Source: Glutamicibacter sp. JL.03c (GTDB lineage Bacteria; Actinomycetota; Actinomycetes; Actinomycetales; Micrococcaceae). From it: 64,000 bases of DNA. The number at the start of each line of letters is the position of its first letter. Position 1 is the first letter of the stretch. The position numbers were made by a program, and so were the translations under genes. Shown here in pieces: positions 50,826-60,211 of the stretch. The notes beneath the pieces were generated by a model. The model worked only from the letters and a program-made list of their open reading frames with translations. It searched no databases and was not told the origin of the DNA. The stretch spans positions 2,914,001 to 2,978,000 of the forward strand of contig NZ_CP107575.1 in the NCBI RefSeq assembly GCF_025854375.1. The letters run 5' to 3'.

Positions 50826-50843
50826 CGTTAGCGACTGCTAACG
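50826..50843. promoter_or_regulatory. ArsR operator candidate
   Basis: CGTTAGC-GACT-GCTAACG, perfect 7-4-7 palindrome ending 8 nt before the ArsR gene start codon at 50852. Position and symmetry suit autorepression. Confidence 0.65.
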
Positions 50844-50851
50844 TATCTTTC

Positions 50852-51199
50852 ATGCTTGATTTACTGGAAGTCGCATCGGAACCATCGCGCAGGCGCTTGA
50901 TTCAGTTGCTGGGTTCCGGAGAACGTACGGTGACGGAACTCGCGGCGAACTTCACGGTGAGCCGCTCCGCCATCTCACAACACTTGCTGTTGTTGATTGA
51001 CGTAGGACTGCTGCAAGCGCGCAAGGATGGACGCAGCCGCTACTACTCGCTGAACCCGGCAGGCATCGCGCAGCTCAAGATCCTCCTTGACTCATTCTGG
51101 AACACCGAACTTGACCTGCTCGTCGCCGAAGCCAGCGAACTGGCTTCGCTCGGCACTCCCCCATACTCGCCACACCAGCCGCCAGGAGAAAAGCCATGA
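50852..51199 (+). CDS. ArsR-family HTH regulator
   Basis: 115 residues. Winged HTH: VASEPSRRRLIQLLGSGERTVTELAANFTVSRSAISQHLLLLIDVGLLQARKDGRSRYYSLNPAG. No metal-binding cysteines are seen, so it belongs to the non-metal group often paired with AHSA1/SRPBCC genes. Its stop overlaps the start of the SRPBCC gene by 4 nt (ATGA), and a perfect palindrome precedes it. The ligand is unknown. Confidence 0.9.
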   Translation: MLDLLEVASEPSRRRLIQLLGSGERTVTELAANFTVSRSAISQHLLLLIDVGLLQARKDGRSRYYSLNPAGIAQLKILLDSFWNTELDLLVAEASELASLGTPPYSPHQPPGEKP

Positions 51200-52176
51200 G
51201 CTTTGAACGAACCGTCTTGCTCCCCGTCGACGCCGACACCGCCTTCAACCTACTTACCAATCCAGAGCGCCTGCGCCGCTGGCAGACCGTCGCCAGCCGC
51301 GTCGATTTGCAGGCAGGCGGCAGCTACCGCTTCACCATGGGCCCGGGCCACCAGGCGTCGGGGACTTTCACCGAAATCGAGCCTGGCAAGCGCTTGGCCT
51401 TCACCTGGGGATGGGAAGGATCCGAGGCAGTTCCGCCAGGCGATTCAACCGTCTACATCACCCTGGAGCCTTGGGACGAAGGCACCGCAGTCACCTTGCG
51501 CCACGAAGGCCTGAATCCAGGCCAGTCTTCCGGCCACGCAGAAGGCTGGAACCACTTCCTCGATCGCCTCAAGAGCTTCGCCGAATCCGGACAAGCCGAA
51601 ATCGACGAGTGGAATGCGGTTCCACAGCCCGAGGACGCGATCGTTTCCGCCGAGGGATCTCTGGCTGCGCTTCAGTTCATACTCAATAACGTGTCCGAGG
51701 CCGAGCTGGGCCAGGCAACGCCCTGCGCGGAGTTCAGCGTTAGCCAGCTGCTGGATCACCTGGCAGGCTCCCTGTCCATGATCGGCAACGCATTGGGCGC
51801 AGCAGTTGCTGATGACCCGGCACTGGCGCCAGAAATTCGCATCGCCGACATCGCACAGCCAACCCTGGAGGCCTTCGCAGCCCATGGCTTGGACGGCGAA
51901 ATCGACCTCGGCTTCGCGGTCATGCCAGCGAAGGTTGTCGCCAGCATCCTGAACCTCGAATTGATGGTGCACGGGTGGGACTTCGCCCAGGCCACCGGCC
52001 AGGACTTCGAAATACACCCAGGACATGCCGAGTACGTACTTGGCCTGGCCCGCAAGACTGTGGGACCGGAGCAGCGCGCTTCAGGTTCCTTCGCCAAGGA
52101 AACGGTCATCGCCGAATCCGCCAGCAGCCTGGATCGTTTGGTCGCCTTCACCGGCCGCGTACCGGTCTCAGCCTGA
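51196..52176 (+). CDS. SRPBCC (AHSA1-like) domain fused to TIGR03086/mycothiol-enzyme-like domain
   Basis: 326 residues. Residues 1-140 are an AHSA1-type START-like domain (VLLPVDADTAFNLLTNPERLRRWQ ... TFTEIEPGKRLAFTWGWEG ... GWNHFLDRLKSF). Residues 150-326 resemble the DinB-like TIGR03086 fold found in mycothiol-dependent enzymes (CAEFSVSQLLDHLAGSLSMIGNALG ... NLELMVHGWDFAQATG), with His pairs for a metal. The fusion suggests one protein that binds a hydrophobic ligand and performs thiol chemistry, under an ArsR sensor. The substrate is unknown. A second SRPBCC gene follows after 9 nt. Confidence 0.82.
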   Translation: MSFERTVLLPVDADTAFNLLTNPERLRRWQTVASRVDLQAGGSYRFTMGPGHQASGTFTEIEPGKRLAFTWGWEGSEAVPPGDSTVYITLEPWDEGTAVTLRHEGLNPGQSSGHAEGWNHFLDRLKSFAESGQAEIDEWNAVPQPEDAIVSAEGSLAALQFILNNVSEAELGQATPCAEFSVSQLLDHLAGSLSMIGNALGAAVADDPALAPEIRIADIAQPTLEAFAAHGLDGEIDLGFAVMPAKVVASILNLELMVHGWDFAQATGQDFEIHPGHAEYVLGLARKTVGPEQRASGSFAKETVIAESASSLDRLVAFTGRVPVSA

Positions 52177-52185
52177 GGACGTCCC

Positions 52186-52624
52186 ATGGTTGATGTATCC
52201 ACCAGCATCGTGATCGACCGGCCGCTATCCGTCGTGGCCGGCTACACGATGAACCCTTTGAATGCTCCGGCGTGGTATCAGAATATCCGCTCGGTGCGGC
52301 GGCTGGACCAGGACGATTTCGGGCTCGGCTCCCGAACCGCGTTCGAGGCTCGCTTCCTCGGACGGGACCTCTCGTACACCTATGAGGTCACCACGTTGCT
52401 GGAGGACAGGCAGCTGGTCATGGCCACCGCCCAAGGCCCCTTTCCGATGCGCACCACTTATCGATTCGAAGCAGTGGGCCCCCACGGCCACCCGGGTCGA
52501 ATTGCGCAATGACGGGGAGCCACACGGCTTCAGCAAACTAGCCGCCCCGTTGATGGGGACCATGATGCGCCGTGCCAATATGGCAGATCTTCGAGCACTG
52601 AAAAGGATCCTGGAAGGCGGCTAG
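52186..52624 (+). pseudogene. SRPBCC-family gene with +1 frameshift at a C5 tract
   Basis: Codons from ATG 52186 give VDVSTSIVIDRPLSVVAGY ... TTYRFEAVGP and then run into a stop at 52512. The natural continuation (TATRVELRNDGEPHGFSKL ... LKRILEGG, ending 52624) is in the next frame. Removing one C from the run at 52479-52483 joins the two into an intact polyketide-cyclase/SRPBCC protein of about 145 residues. It may be a sequencing error, a real mutation or phase variation. Third gene after ArsR and the SRPBCC fusion. Confidence 0.8.
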
Positions 52625-52760
52625 CCGGTGGCCGCGCCGCCGGTGCCACCAAACTTCAGGTCGGGTGGCACCGGCGGTTGCACGTCACTGACTTGCGTGT
52701 TCCCGTTCACTGAAAATTTCGACTTGACGTTGGGTGCATCACACCCGCACACTGGTACAC

Positions 52761-53465
52761 GTGAACCTGTCAGACAGCTGGACACCCGGACAGCAGCCGA
52801 TCGAGCGACGCTCCGCTGCCGAAGCCGTATTCCACGCACTCCGCCTAGCCATTGAAGCCCAGGAAATCCCTCTCGGGAGCAAGCTGGGCTCCGAAGCGGC
52901 CCTCGCCGCCGACTACCAGGTCAGCCGCTCGGTGATCCGCGAAGCGCTGCGCTCCTGCGCCGCCCTGGGATTGACCCGCACCGAAACCGGCCGCGGCACC
53001 TTCGTCATCTCCCACCGGCCCACCCGTGAGCTGAAGCTGGGCACGTTCTCCTCCGACGACCTGCTCGAGGCCCGCCCGCATATCGAAATCCCGGCCGCCA
53101 CGCTGGCCGCCACCCGGCGCACCGCCGAGGATCTGGAACGCATCAGCGGGCTGATCGAGCAAATGGACCAGGAAGACGACGCGGTCGCCTGGGTTGAACT
53201 CGACGCAGCCTTCCACGCAGCGATTGCCCGCGCCAGCGGCAATTCGGTCTTCACCAAGGTGGTGGCCGATATCCGCGAAGCCATGGCCCGTCAGTCCGAA
53301 ACCGTGAACCTCGTCGCCGGACGCCGCAATCCCTCCAATGAAGAGCATCAGGCCATCTACCGGGCCATTGAAGCCCAGGATCCAGAAGCCGCGACGCAGG
53401 CCATGAGCGATCACCTCAACGCAGTACAGCACGCAGTATCCAGAATCGTCAGGAGCAATAAGTGA
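52761..53465 (+). CDS. GntR-family (FadR/FCD) regulator of the asparagine/aspartate operon
   Basis: 234 residues from GTG 52761 (an ATG at 52734 is possible). Winged HTH: SAAEAVFHALRLAIEAQEIPLGSKLGSEAALAADYQVSRSVIREALRSCAALGLTRTETGRGTFV, then an FCD domain with metal-type residues in ELDAAFHAAIARASGN and DHLNAVQHAV. It overlaps the asparaginase start by 4 nt (GTGA), so it is the first gene of the operon and probably senses aspartate or a related acid (inference). Confidence 0.88.
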   Translation: MNLSDSWTPGQQPIERRSAAEAVFHALRLAIEAQEIPLGSKLGSEAALAADYQVSRSVIREALRSCAALGLTRTETGRGTFVISHRPTRELKLGTFSSDDLLEARPHIEIPAATLAATRRTAEDLERISGLIEQMDQEDDAVAWVELDAAFHAAIARASGNSVFTKVVADIREAMARQSETVNLVAGRRNPSNEEHQAIYRAIEAQDPEAATQAMSDHLNAVQHAVSRIVRSNK

Positions 53466-54457
53466 ACCCCGCACCAACCCAGCCGCAGAGCACCCTGCTG
53501 GAATCCCCGGTACTTCCAAAGCATGAACCTTTGGTCGTCGCCACTCGGGGCACAGCGGTGGAGTCTATTCACTACGGCTCGGCAGTCCTTCTCGACGCCC
53601 AGGGAGAGGTGCAGGCCAGCTACGGGGAACCGCAGGCCGCCTACTACCCGCGCTCCGCGCTCAAGCCGCTATTCGCCGTGGGCATGCTGCGCGCCGGATT
53701 GCAGCTGACCGATGAGCAGCTGGCCCTGGCCTCGGCCAGCCACTCCGGCGCCCCGATCCACCAGCAGGTCGCCAGCTCCACCCTGGCCGCGGCCAACCTG
53801 GATGAGACCGCGCTGCGCAACTCCACCGACCTGCCCTACGGCGCGGCCGAACGCGCTGACTACCTGGCGGCCGGCGGCACCGCCACCCAACTGGCTCAGA
53901 ACTGCTCGGGCAAGCACGCCGCCCTGGCTGCGCTGAGCGAACTGAAGGGCTGGGACACCGCGAACTACCTGCAGGATGCGAACCTGCTGCAGATGCTGGC
54001 GGATACCGTGGAAGAACTCACCGGCGAGGGCATCGGCGGCGTGAGCACCGATGGCTGCGGCACCCCGGTCTACCTGATCAGCCTGATCGGCCTGGCGCGT
54101 GGCTTTGCCCGCCTGGCAACGGCCGACGCCGGCACCCCCGAAGCCCGCGTGGCCTCAGCCATGTCCAGCTTCCCCGAGCTGGTGGCCGGCGAGGGCCGCG
54201 ACGTCACCGCCCTGATGCGCGCCATCCCTGGCGCGGTGGCCAAGGACGGCTTCGAAGGCATCCAGGCCGTCGCCCTGCCCGATGGCACCGCGCTGGCTGT
54301 GAAGATCGCCGATGGCGGCGACCGGGCCCGCATGCCGATCACCATCAAGCTGCTCACCGAGCACCTCGGCGATTCGGCTGGCGCGGCTCTGGCCGAGTTG
54401 GCTAGCAGCCCGGCGATGGGCGGGGGCGCCCCGGTGGGCGTGCTGGCAGCACTCTAG
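53462..54457 (+). CDS. L-asparaginase II (thermolabile Rhizobium-type)
   Basis: 331 residues, PF06089-type asparaginase, unrelated to the AnsA/AnsB fold. Typical stretches are ESIHYGSAVLLDAQGEV, PRSALKPLFAVGML, ASASHSGAPIHQQV, NCSGKHAALA, GVSTDGCGTPVYLISL and ADGGDRARMP. It hydrolyses asparagine to aspartate and ammonia in the cytoplasm; no signal peptide. The product feeds aspartase 45 nt downstream. GTG start overlapping the GntR stop. Confidence 0.92.
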   Translation: MNPAPTQPQSTLLESPVLPKHEPLVVATRGTAVESIHYGSAVLLDAQGEVQASYGEPQAAYYPRSALKPLFAVGMLRAGLQLTDEQLALASASHSGAPIHQQVASSTLAAANLDETALRNSTDLPYGAAERADYLAAGGTATQLAQNCSGKHAALAALSELKGWDTANYLQDANLLQMLADTVEELTGEGIGGVSTDGCGTPVYLISLIGLARGFARLATADAGTPEARVASAMSSFPELVAGEGRDVTALMRAIPGAVAKDGFEGIQAVALPDGTALAVKIADGGDRARMPITIKLLTEHLGDSAGAALAELASSPAMGGGAPVGVLAAL

Positions 54458-54502
54458 ATTTCTTTTTTTCGCATAACTACCTTATTTGGAGACACATCCA
54501 CC

Positions 54503-55918
<1,416 letters not shown>

Positions 55919-55932
55919 CTTCAAGGATCCTC

Positions 55933-57405
55933 ATGGACTCATCCACCCCGCACGCCACAGCGGCACATGTGCCTGACGCCGCGCTTACCGCCGGCGACAA
56001 TGATTACCACAAGGGCCTGTCCTCCCGGCAGATGCAGATGATTGCCATTGGCGGCGCCATCGGCACCGGCCTGTTCATGGGCGCCGGCGGCCGACTGGCC
56101 GATGCCGGTCCGGGCATTGTCATCAGCTACGCAGTTTGCGGCTTCTTCGCCTTCCTGATCCTGCGTGCGCTGGGTGAGCTGGTCATGCACCGCCCATCCA
56201 CCGGCTCCTTCGTCTCCTACGCTCGCGAGTTCTACGGAGAGAAGGCCGCCTTCGCCACCGGTTGGCTGTACTGGCTGAACTGGGTGATGACCGCCATCGT
56301 GGACATCACCGCGGTGGCCCTGTATATGGGCTTCTTCGGCAAGTACGTGGCCTGGATCAACGCTGTGCCGCAGTGGGTCTGGGCGCTGCTGGCACTGGCA
56401 GTAGTGCTGACCATGAACCTGATCTCGGTCAAGGCCTTCGGCGAGATGGAATTCTGGTTCGCGCTGGTGAAGGTGGTCGCGCTGGTCGCCTTCCTGATCA
56501 TCGGCTGCTACTTCGTCATCTTCGGCACCCCGGTGGAGGGCCACGACGTCGGCTTCTCGTTGATCACCGATAACGGCGGCCTGCTGCCCAACGGCTTCAT
56601 GCCGGTGCTGGTATTGATGCAGGGCGTAGTCTTCTCCTACGCTTCGATCGAGCTGATCGGCACCGCCGCCGGCGAGGCTAAGAACCCCGAGAAGGTCATG
56701 CCCAAGGCCATCAACACCGTGATCATCCGCATCGCCGTGTTCTACGTCGGTTCCCTGGTCCTGCTCTCGCTGCTGCTGCCTTACACCGCCTACAGCTCGG
56801 GCGAATCCCCGTTCGTGACCTTCTTCGGTTCCATCGGCGTGCAGGGCATGGACGTCATCATGAACCTGGTGGTGCTCACCGCGGCGCTGTCCTCGCTGAA
56901 TGCCGGCCTGTACTCCACCGGCCGCATCATGCGCTCGATGTCGCTGAACGGCTCGGCTCCGCGCTTCGCCGGGCGCATGAACAAGGCTGGCGTGCCATAC
57001 GGCGGCATCGTGATCACCGCCGTGGTGGCAGTGCTCGGTGTTATCCTGAACGCCATCGTTCCCGCTGCGGCCTTCGAGATCGTGCTGAACTTTGCCGCCA
57101 TCGGCATCATCGCTTCCTGGGGCATGATCGTGCTGTGCCAGATGGCCTTGGTGAAGTCGGCCAAGCGCGGCGAGCAGGAGCGCCCGAGCTTCCGCATGCC
57201 GCTGGCTCCGATTTCCGGCTGGGTCACCCTGGCCTTCCTGGTCATGGTGCTGGTCATGATGGCCTTCGATAACCCGGTAGGCACCTGGACCATTGCCTCG
57301 CTGGTCTTCATCATCCCGATGATCATCGGCGGCTGGTACCTGTGCCGCGGCCGCATCAACGAGCTGGCCAAGGCCCGCATGAACGCCAAGGCTCCCGTGG
57401 AGTAA
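55933..57405 (+). CDS. APC-family amino acid permease (asparagine/aspartate uptake)
   Basis: 490 residues, twelve membrane helices, same family as the permease at 8421 ([41 protein letters not shown]). Its place 14 nt after aspartase makes asparagine or aspartate the probable cargo, as for AnsP. It ends before an imperfect hairpin terminator at 57437-57478. Confidence 0.92.
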   Translation: MDSSTPHATAAHVPDAALTAGDNDYHKGLSSRQMQMIAIGGAIGTGLFMGAGGRLADAGPGIVISYAVCGFFAFLILRALGELVMHRPSTGSFVSYAREFYGEKAAFATGWLYWLNWVMTAIVDITAVALYMGFFGKYVAWINAVPQWVWALLALAVVLTMNLISVKAFGEMEFWFALVKVVALVAFLIIGCYFVIFGTPVEGHDVGFSLITDNGGLLPNGFMPVLVLMQGVVFSYASIELIGTAAGEAKNPEKVMPKAINTVIIRIAVFYVGSLVLLSLLLPYTAYSSGESPFVTFFGSIGVQGMDVIMNLVVLTAALSSLNAGLYSTGRIMRSMSLNGSAPRFAGRMNKAGVPYGGIVITAVVAVLGVILNAIVPAAAFEIVLNFAAIGIIASWGMIVLCQMALVKSAKRGEQERPSFRMPLAPISGWVTLAFLVMVLVMMAFDNPVGTWTIASLVFIIPMIIGGWYLCRGRINELAKARMNAKAPVE

Positions 57406-57436
57406 TCCCGGAACATCAGGATCGCCTAATCTCTGA

Positions 57437-57485
57437 AGCGGCGCGGAGGACCTGACCGATTCTGTCCTCTGCGTCGCTCCTTCTC
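57437..57485 (+). terminator. Terminator of the asparagine operon
   Basis: 15-nt arms at 57437-57451 and 57464-57478 (AGCGGCGCGGAGGAC against GTCCTCTGCGTCGCT, two G-U pairs), 12-nt loop, followed by CCTTCTCT. Confidence 0.7.
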
Positions 57486-57950
57486 TAAGCAGTCCAAGCA
57501 AACTGAACCAAATTTTCTGCTTTTTTCCCGTGCCTCAGAATCACAGATTGTGTCCCTCAAACTGGCCTGATCAATCTGAACACTAGGATGGCACCCCCGG
57601 TGAGGATGACCACAGCGAATTCAAGATTTCAGCCAAAACTCGACATCGAGTCTCAAGATTTGGCATTCACTTCTAATCTGGTGTTGACAGGTTATGCCTT
57701 ACGGAGCCGAGATCTCCCTGATACAGAGTGCCATTCAATGCGGTTGATTCTTTCTTCCAATTCGCCCTAAGGACCTTCTACTGCCAACCCATTAGGTCCT
57801 TGTTCGCAGCGACCCAAAAGCCAGAAGGTGAGATTTATGCCTCGCCGCTATGCTCACTCCGAATATTGGCCGCATGTAACAATTTTCGATTTGAAGTCAT
57901 ATTATCTCCGTGATTTAACAGTTCCTTGATGAATAGATAATTTTAACCCC
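57486..57950. other. AT-richer non-coding stretch
   Basis: About 465 nt with clearly lower GC than the genes to the left. A 60-codon open frame (57588-57770) has no recognisable content and no ribosome site. The last 60 nt, rich in A and T, probably hold the promoter of the secreted-protein gene. Confidence 0.5.
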
Positions 57951-58934
57951 ATGAAAAGGATGAACCACCTTCGTCGGGTTACATGTGCCATAGTTGCGAC
58001 CTTGTTTATGACTGGCATAGTCGCACCGCTTTCGCACGCTAAAGAAGTTGACAGCACTAATTCAGCCCTTGCTTCCGTTGGAGAAATGGTCACTGACCAA
58101 AATTTTGCGGTCACCAAAACTAGCGCTGCATTTGTTGCCGATTCAGAGGAATCCTCTGTACTGATCACCGCCAACCCCGCAAAGCCAGTAGTTTACGAGG
58201 ACTCCTCGAATACAATGAAGCTACAAGTCAAGCTCCCGAATGCAGCTAAGGCATCCCAGGGGAAAAGATCCGACTTGGGCGGTGTCACCTTTGACAACTT
58301 CGACGACAGCACGAGCACCGTCCTCCCAAAAGCGGACGGTTCTCTGCAAATCGCTACCGTTATTGAATCGAGCGATGCTCCAAAGGACTACGAGTACACA
58401 GTCGCCAGTAACTCTGGAGGGAAAATGGTACTGGAGCGTGATGGGAGTGTCTCCATCCTTGACAATAACGGAGAATGGGAAGCTGGCGTTGCGCGCCCAT
58501 GGGCAAAGGATGCTAACGGCAATGAAATTCCGACAGAGTACCGGATCGTTGGCGACAAACTGATACAGCATGTTGCTTTTGATAACGACACAGACTTTCC
58601 TGTTGTCGCCGATCCTTGGCTGGGATATAACTTGATCAGCAAAACCTCATGGGCCAGAGATCTTTGGCAATATAGTCCCACGTTGAGGGTCTATCCAACT
58701 TCGTTTGGCCGTTACCACGCCGGGCTGGCTGCCAGGTGGGCTGCTTGGTCTGAGACTCTGTCTAAGACGGCACGAAAAGGGTGGCCCAACCCAGACACGA
58801 CTTCAATGAAAAATCAGTTTCTTTGCCATTTCGATGTTGTTCGTCTTCGAGCACCTAATAAAGAATACTGGGGGTTGGACTCACGGCTTCCGAATCGCGG
58901 ATACTGGGGACACGTGAAGAAGAACTGTAACTAG
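57951..58934 (+). CDS. Secreted DUF2599-like protein
   Basis: 327 residues. A signal peptide with basic N-region and hydrophobic core (ATLFMTGIVAPLSHAKE) is probably cut after SHA. The central region is unremarkable. The linker DFPVVADPWLGYNLI is a common actinobacterial exoprotein element. The C-terminal 100 residues (LRVYPTSFGRYHAG ... NQFLCHFDVVRLRAPNKEYWGLDSRLPNRGYWGHVKKNCN, two Cys) match the DUF2599 pattern of secreted proteins of unknown function. Codon use and GC are lower than in neighbours, suggesting transfer. The next gene follows after 8 nt and encodes a small membrane protein. Confidence 0.78.
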   Translation: MKRMNHLRRVTCAIVATLFMTGIVAPLSHAKEVDSTNSALASVGEMVTDQNFAVTKTSAAFVADSEESSVLITANPAKPVVYEDSSNTMKLQVKLPNAAKASQGKRSDLGGVTFDNFDDSTSTVLPKADGSLQIATVIESSDAPKDYEYTVASNSGGKMVLERDGSVSILDNNGEWEAGVARPWAKDANGNEIPTEYRIVGDKLIQHVAFDNDTDFPVVADPWLGYNLISKTSWARDLWQYSPTLRVYPTSFGRYHAGLAARWAAWSETLSKTARKGWPNPDTTSMKNQFLCHFDVVRLRAPNKEYWGLDSRLPNRGYWGHVKKNCN

Positions 58935-58942
58935 GAGCAATA

Positions 58943-59266
58943 ATGTCAAAGAACGCAGTGAGAGCCTTCCGAATTCTTTTTGCATTCGCACTGATCGGAT
59001 TGAATGTTGCAGTCATACTCTTCTTTACGCTATGGCAGATTGCAGATACTGCTGCAATCAATCGAATGGAGGCGGGCAGTGGCATGGATGTCGCCCAAAT
59101 GCTCCCTAATTCCAACCTGATGTGGGTGGCGGCGCATGGATCGCTCGTCATGCTGATAATTGTCGATATCCTGGCAGTCTTCCAACTCATCACGGTATTC
59201 TCGTCTCGCCGCAAGGCCCTCTGTGACGGAAACTTAAGACCAGCTATTGACCCCACAAGAGTCTAA
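58943..59266 (+). CDS. Small two-helix membrane protein
   Basis: 107 residues, not recognised. Helices at about 9-33 (AFRILFAFALIGLNVAVILFFTLW) and 61-85 (MWVAAHGSLVMLIIVDILAVFQLITVF). A 25-residue polar loop lies between them. It sits 8 nt after the secreted DUF2599-like gene with ribosome site TAGGAG, so they form an operon; it might anchor or protect against that protein (speculation). A strong hairpin follows. Confidence 0.65.
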   Translation: MSKNAVRAFRILFAFALIGLNVAVILFFTLWQIADTAAINRMEAGSGMDVAQMLPNSNLMWVAAHGSLVMLIIVDILAVFQLITVFSSRRKALCDGNLRPAIDPTRV

Positions 59267-59281
59267 CCTCGCACCAGATCC

Positions 59282-59312
59282 GGTGTGTCCACCCATCATG
59301 GGTAGACACACC
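59282..59312 (+). terminator. Hairpin terminator of DUF2599 operon
   Basis: Arms GGTGTGTC-C-ACCCA and TGGGT-A-GACACACC with a 3-nt loop, 14 nt per arm with one mismatch. No T run. Confidence 0.65.
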
Positions 59313-59427
59313 TGAGGTGAACGCGACTCGCGGGCGATTACTCGAGGGCGCAACTACTAGAAGTATTGGTTTATCGCAGACTTTTTATCGGCGTCCAGGC
59401 GGGTGATTGCCCCAAGAGAAATAACTC

Positions 59428-59700
59428 ATGATTTCGGAATGCGCTCTTCAACCAAAATTACCAGTCGCCGGTATCGTAGAAGTCACACACGGCATCATCC
59501 CCTACTACAACCGCTCGCAACTCAGTGACACCAACTCTTTTCGACAAACAGAGATTCACTTCATCCTGTGCGAGCCCGAGGCTCTTCGGACGATATTCCG
59601 CAACGCTGAAGACCAGAATCGATATCTTATTCCCCATAACTTCGCGGGCGTACAGCATGAGTTGGATCAGCATCTAACAAGACCGAACCTAAAAGAGTAG
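59428..59700 (+). CDS. Hypothetical small open frame
   Basis: 90 codons, not recognised. No clear ribosome site; a 71-codon frame on the opposite strand (59458-59673) is equally plausible. AT-rich surroundings suggest decayed or foreign DNA. Listed only because it is the longest frame here. Confidence 0.2.
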   Translation: MISECALQPKLPVAGIVEVTHGIIPYYNRSQLSDTNSFRQTEIHFILCEPEALRTIFRNAEDQNRYLIPHNFAGVQHELDQHLTRPNLKE

Positions 59701-60211
59701 CCGTGCTGATCCGCGTCCGGCGGTTATCGTCGAATGGACTCAGATCACTTATCGGGAGCAGTCCGGCACGAGCAGCATGATCCCACAATGGTCATCATTT
59801 ACATTGCGTCGTGCGCTAGCCCATAAGTATCTGCGTGTTCCTCACACAGAGCAGCCAGCGAAGTGCAGCCACCACAGAGCTGGTGACTTGGACAGAATTT
59901 CCTTGACGACAACACAACCAAATACTGCTCCGCAGAGAGGAGCATTCCGATCCAATAGGTCGTCAAACCGGCCATACCGACCAGCTACGGAATCATTGCT
60001 GCGACGATGTCCTTGTAGTTCCGGTATGCCATTCACGGCGGATCGTTCGATGTCCTCTCAGTCATCCAACTAACTGAAATACGTATATCCCAACGGCCGG
60101 TATTTCCAACCGCCCAACATTTAGACCTAACGTAAATGCGCCTCAACAAGAGCGCTAATTACGAAGAGTACATCGGTCAATCTCTGGAGTTGAGATTCGA
60201 AGCATGGCAAG
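59701..60211. other. Non-coding or decayed stretch
   Basis: About 510 nt with only short frames broken by stops on both strands. I recognise no transposase, RNA or repeat. It also contains the promoter of the S9 peptidase gene. Confidence 0.4.

Noticed and set aside
55939-57501. A 520-codon minus-strand frame opposite the aspartate/asparagine permease
   Set aside because: Shadow of a membrane protein gene; translation is His/Gly/Asp/Gln-rich and shows no motif.
57588-57770. 60-codon frame in the AT-richer gap
   Set aside because: No ribosome site, no recognisable composition, and surrounded by non-coding sequence.
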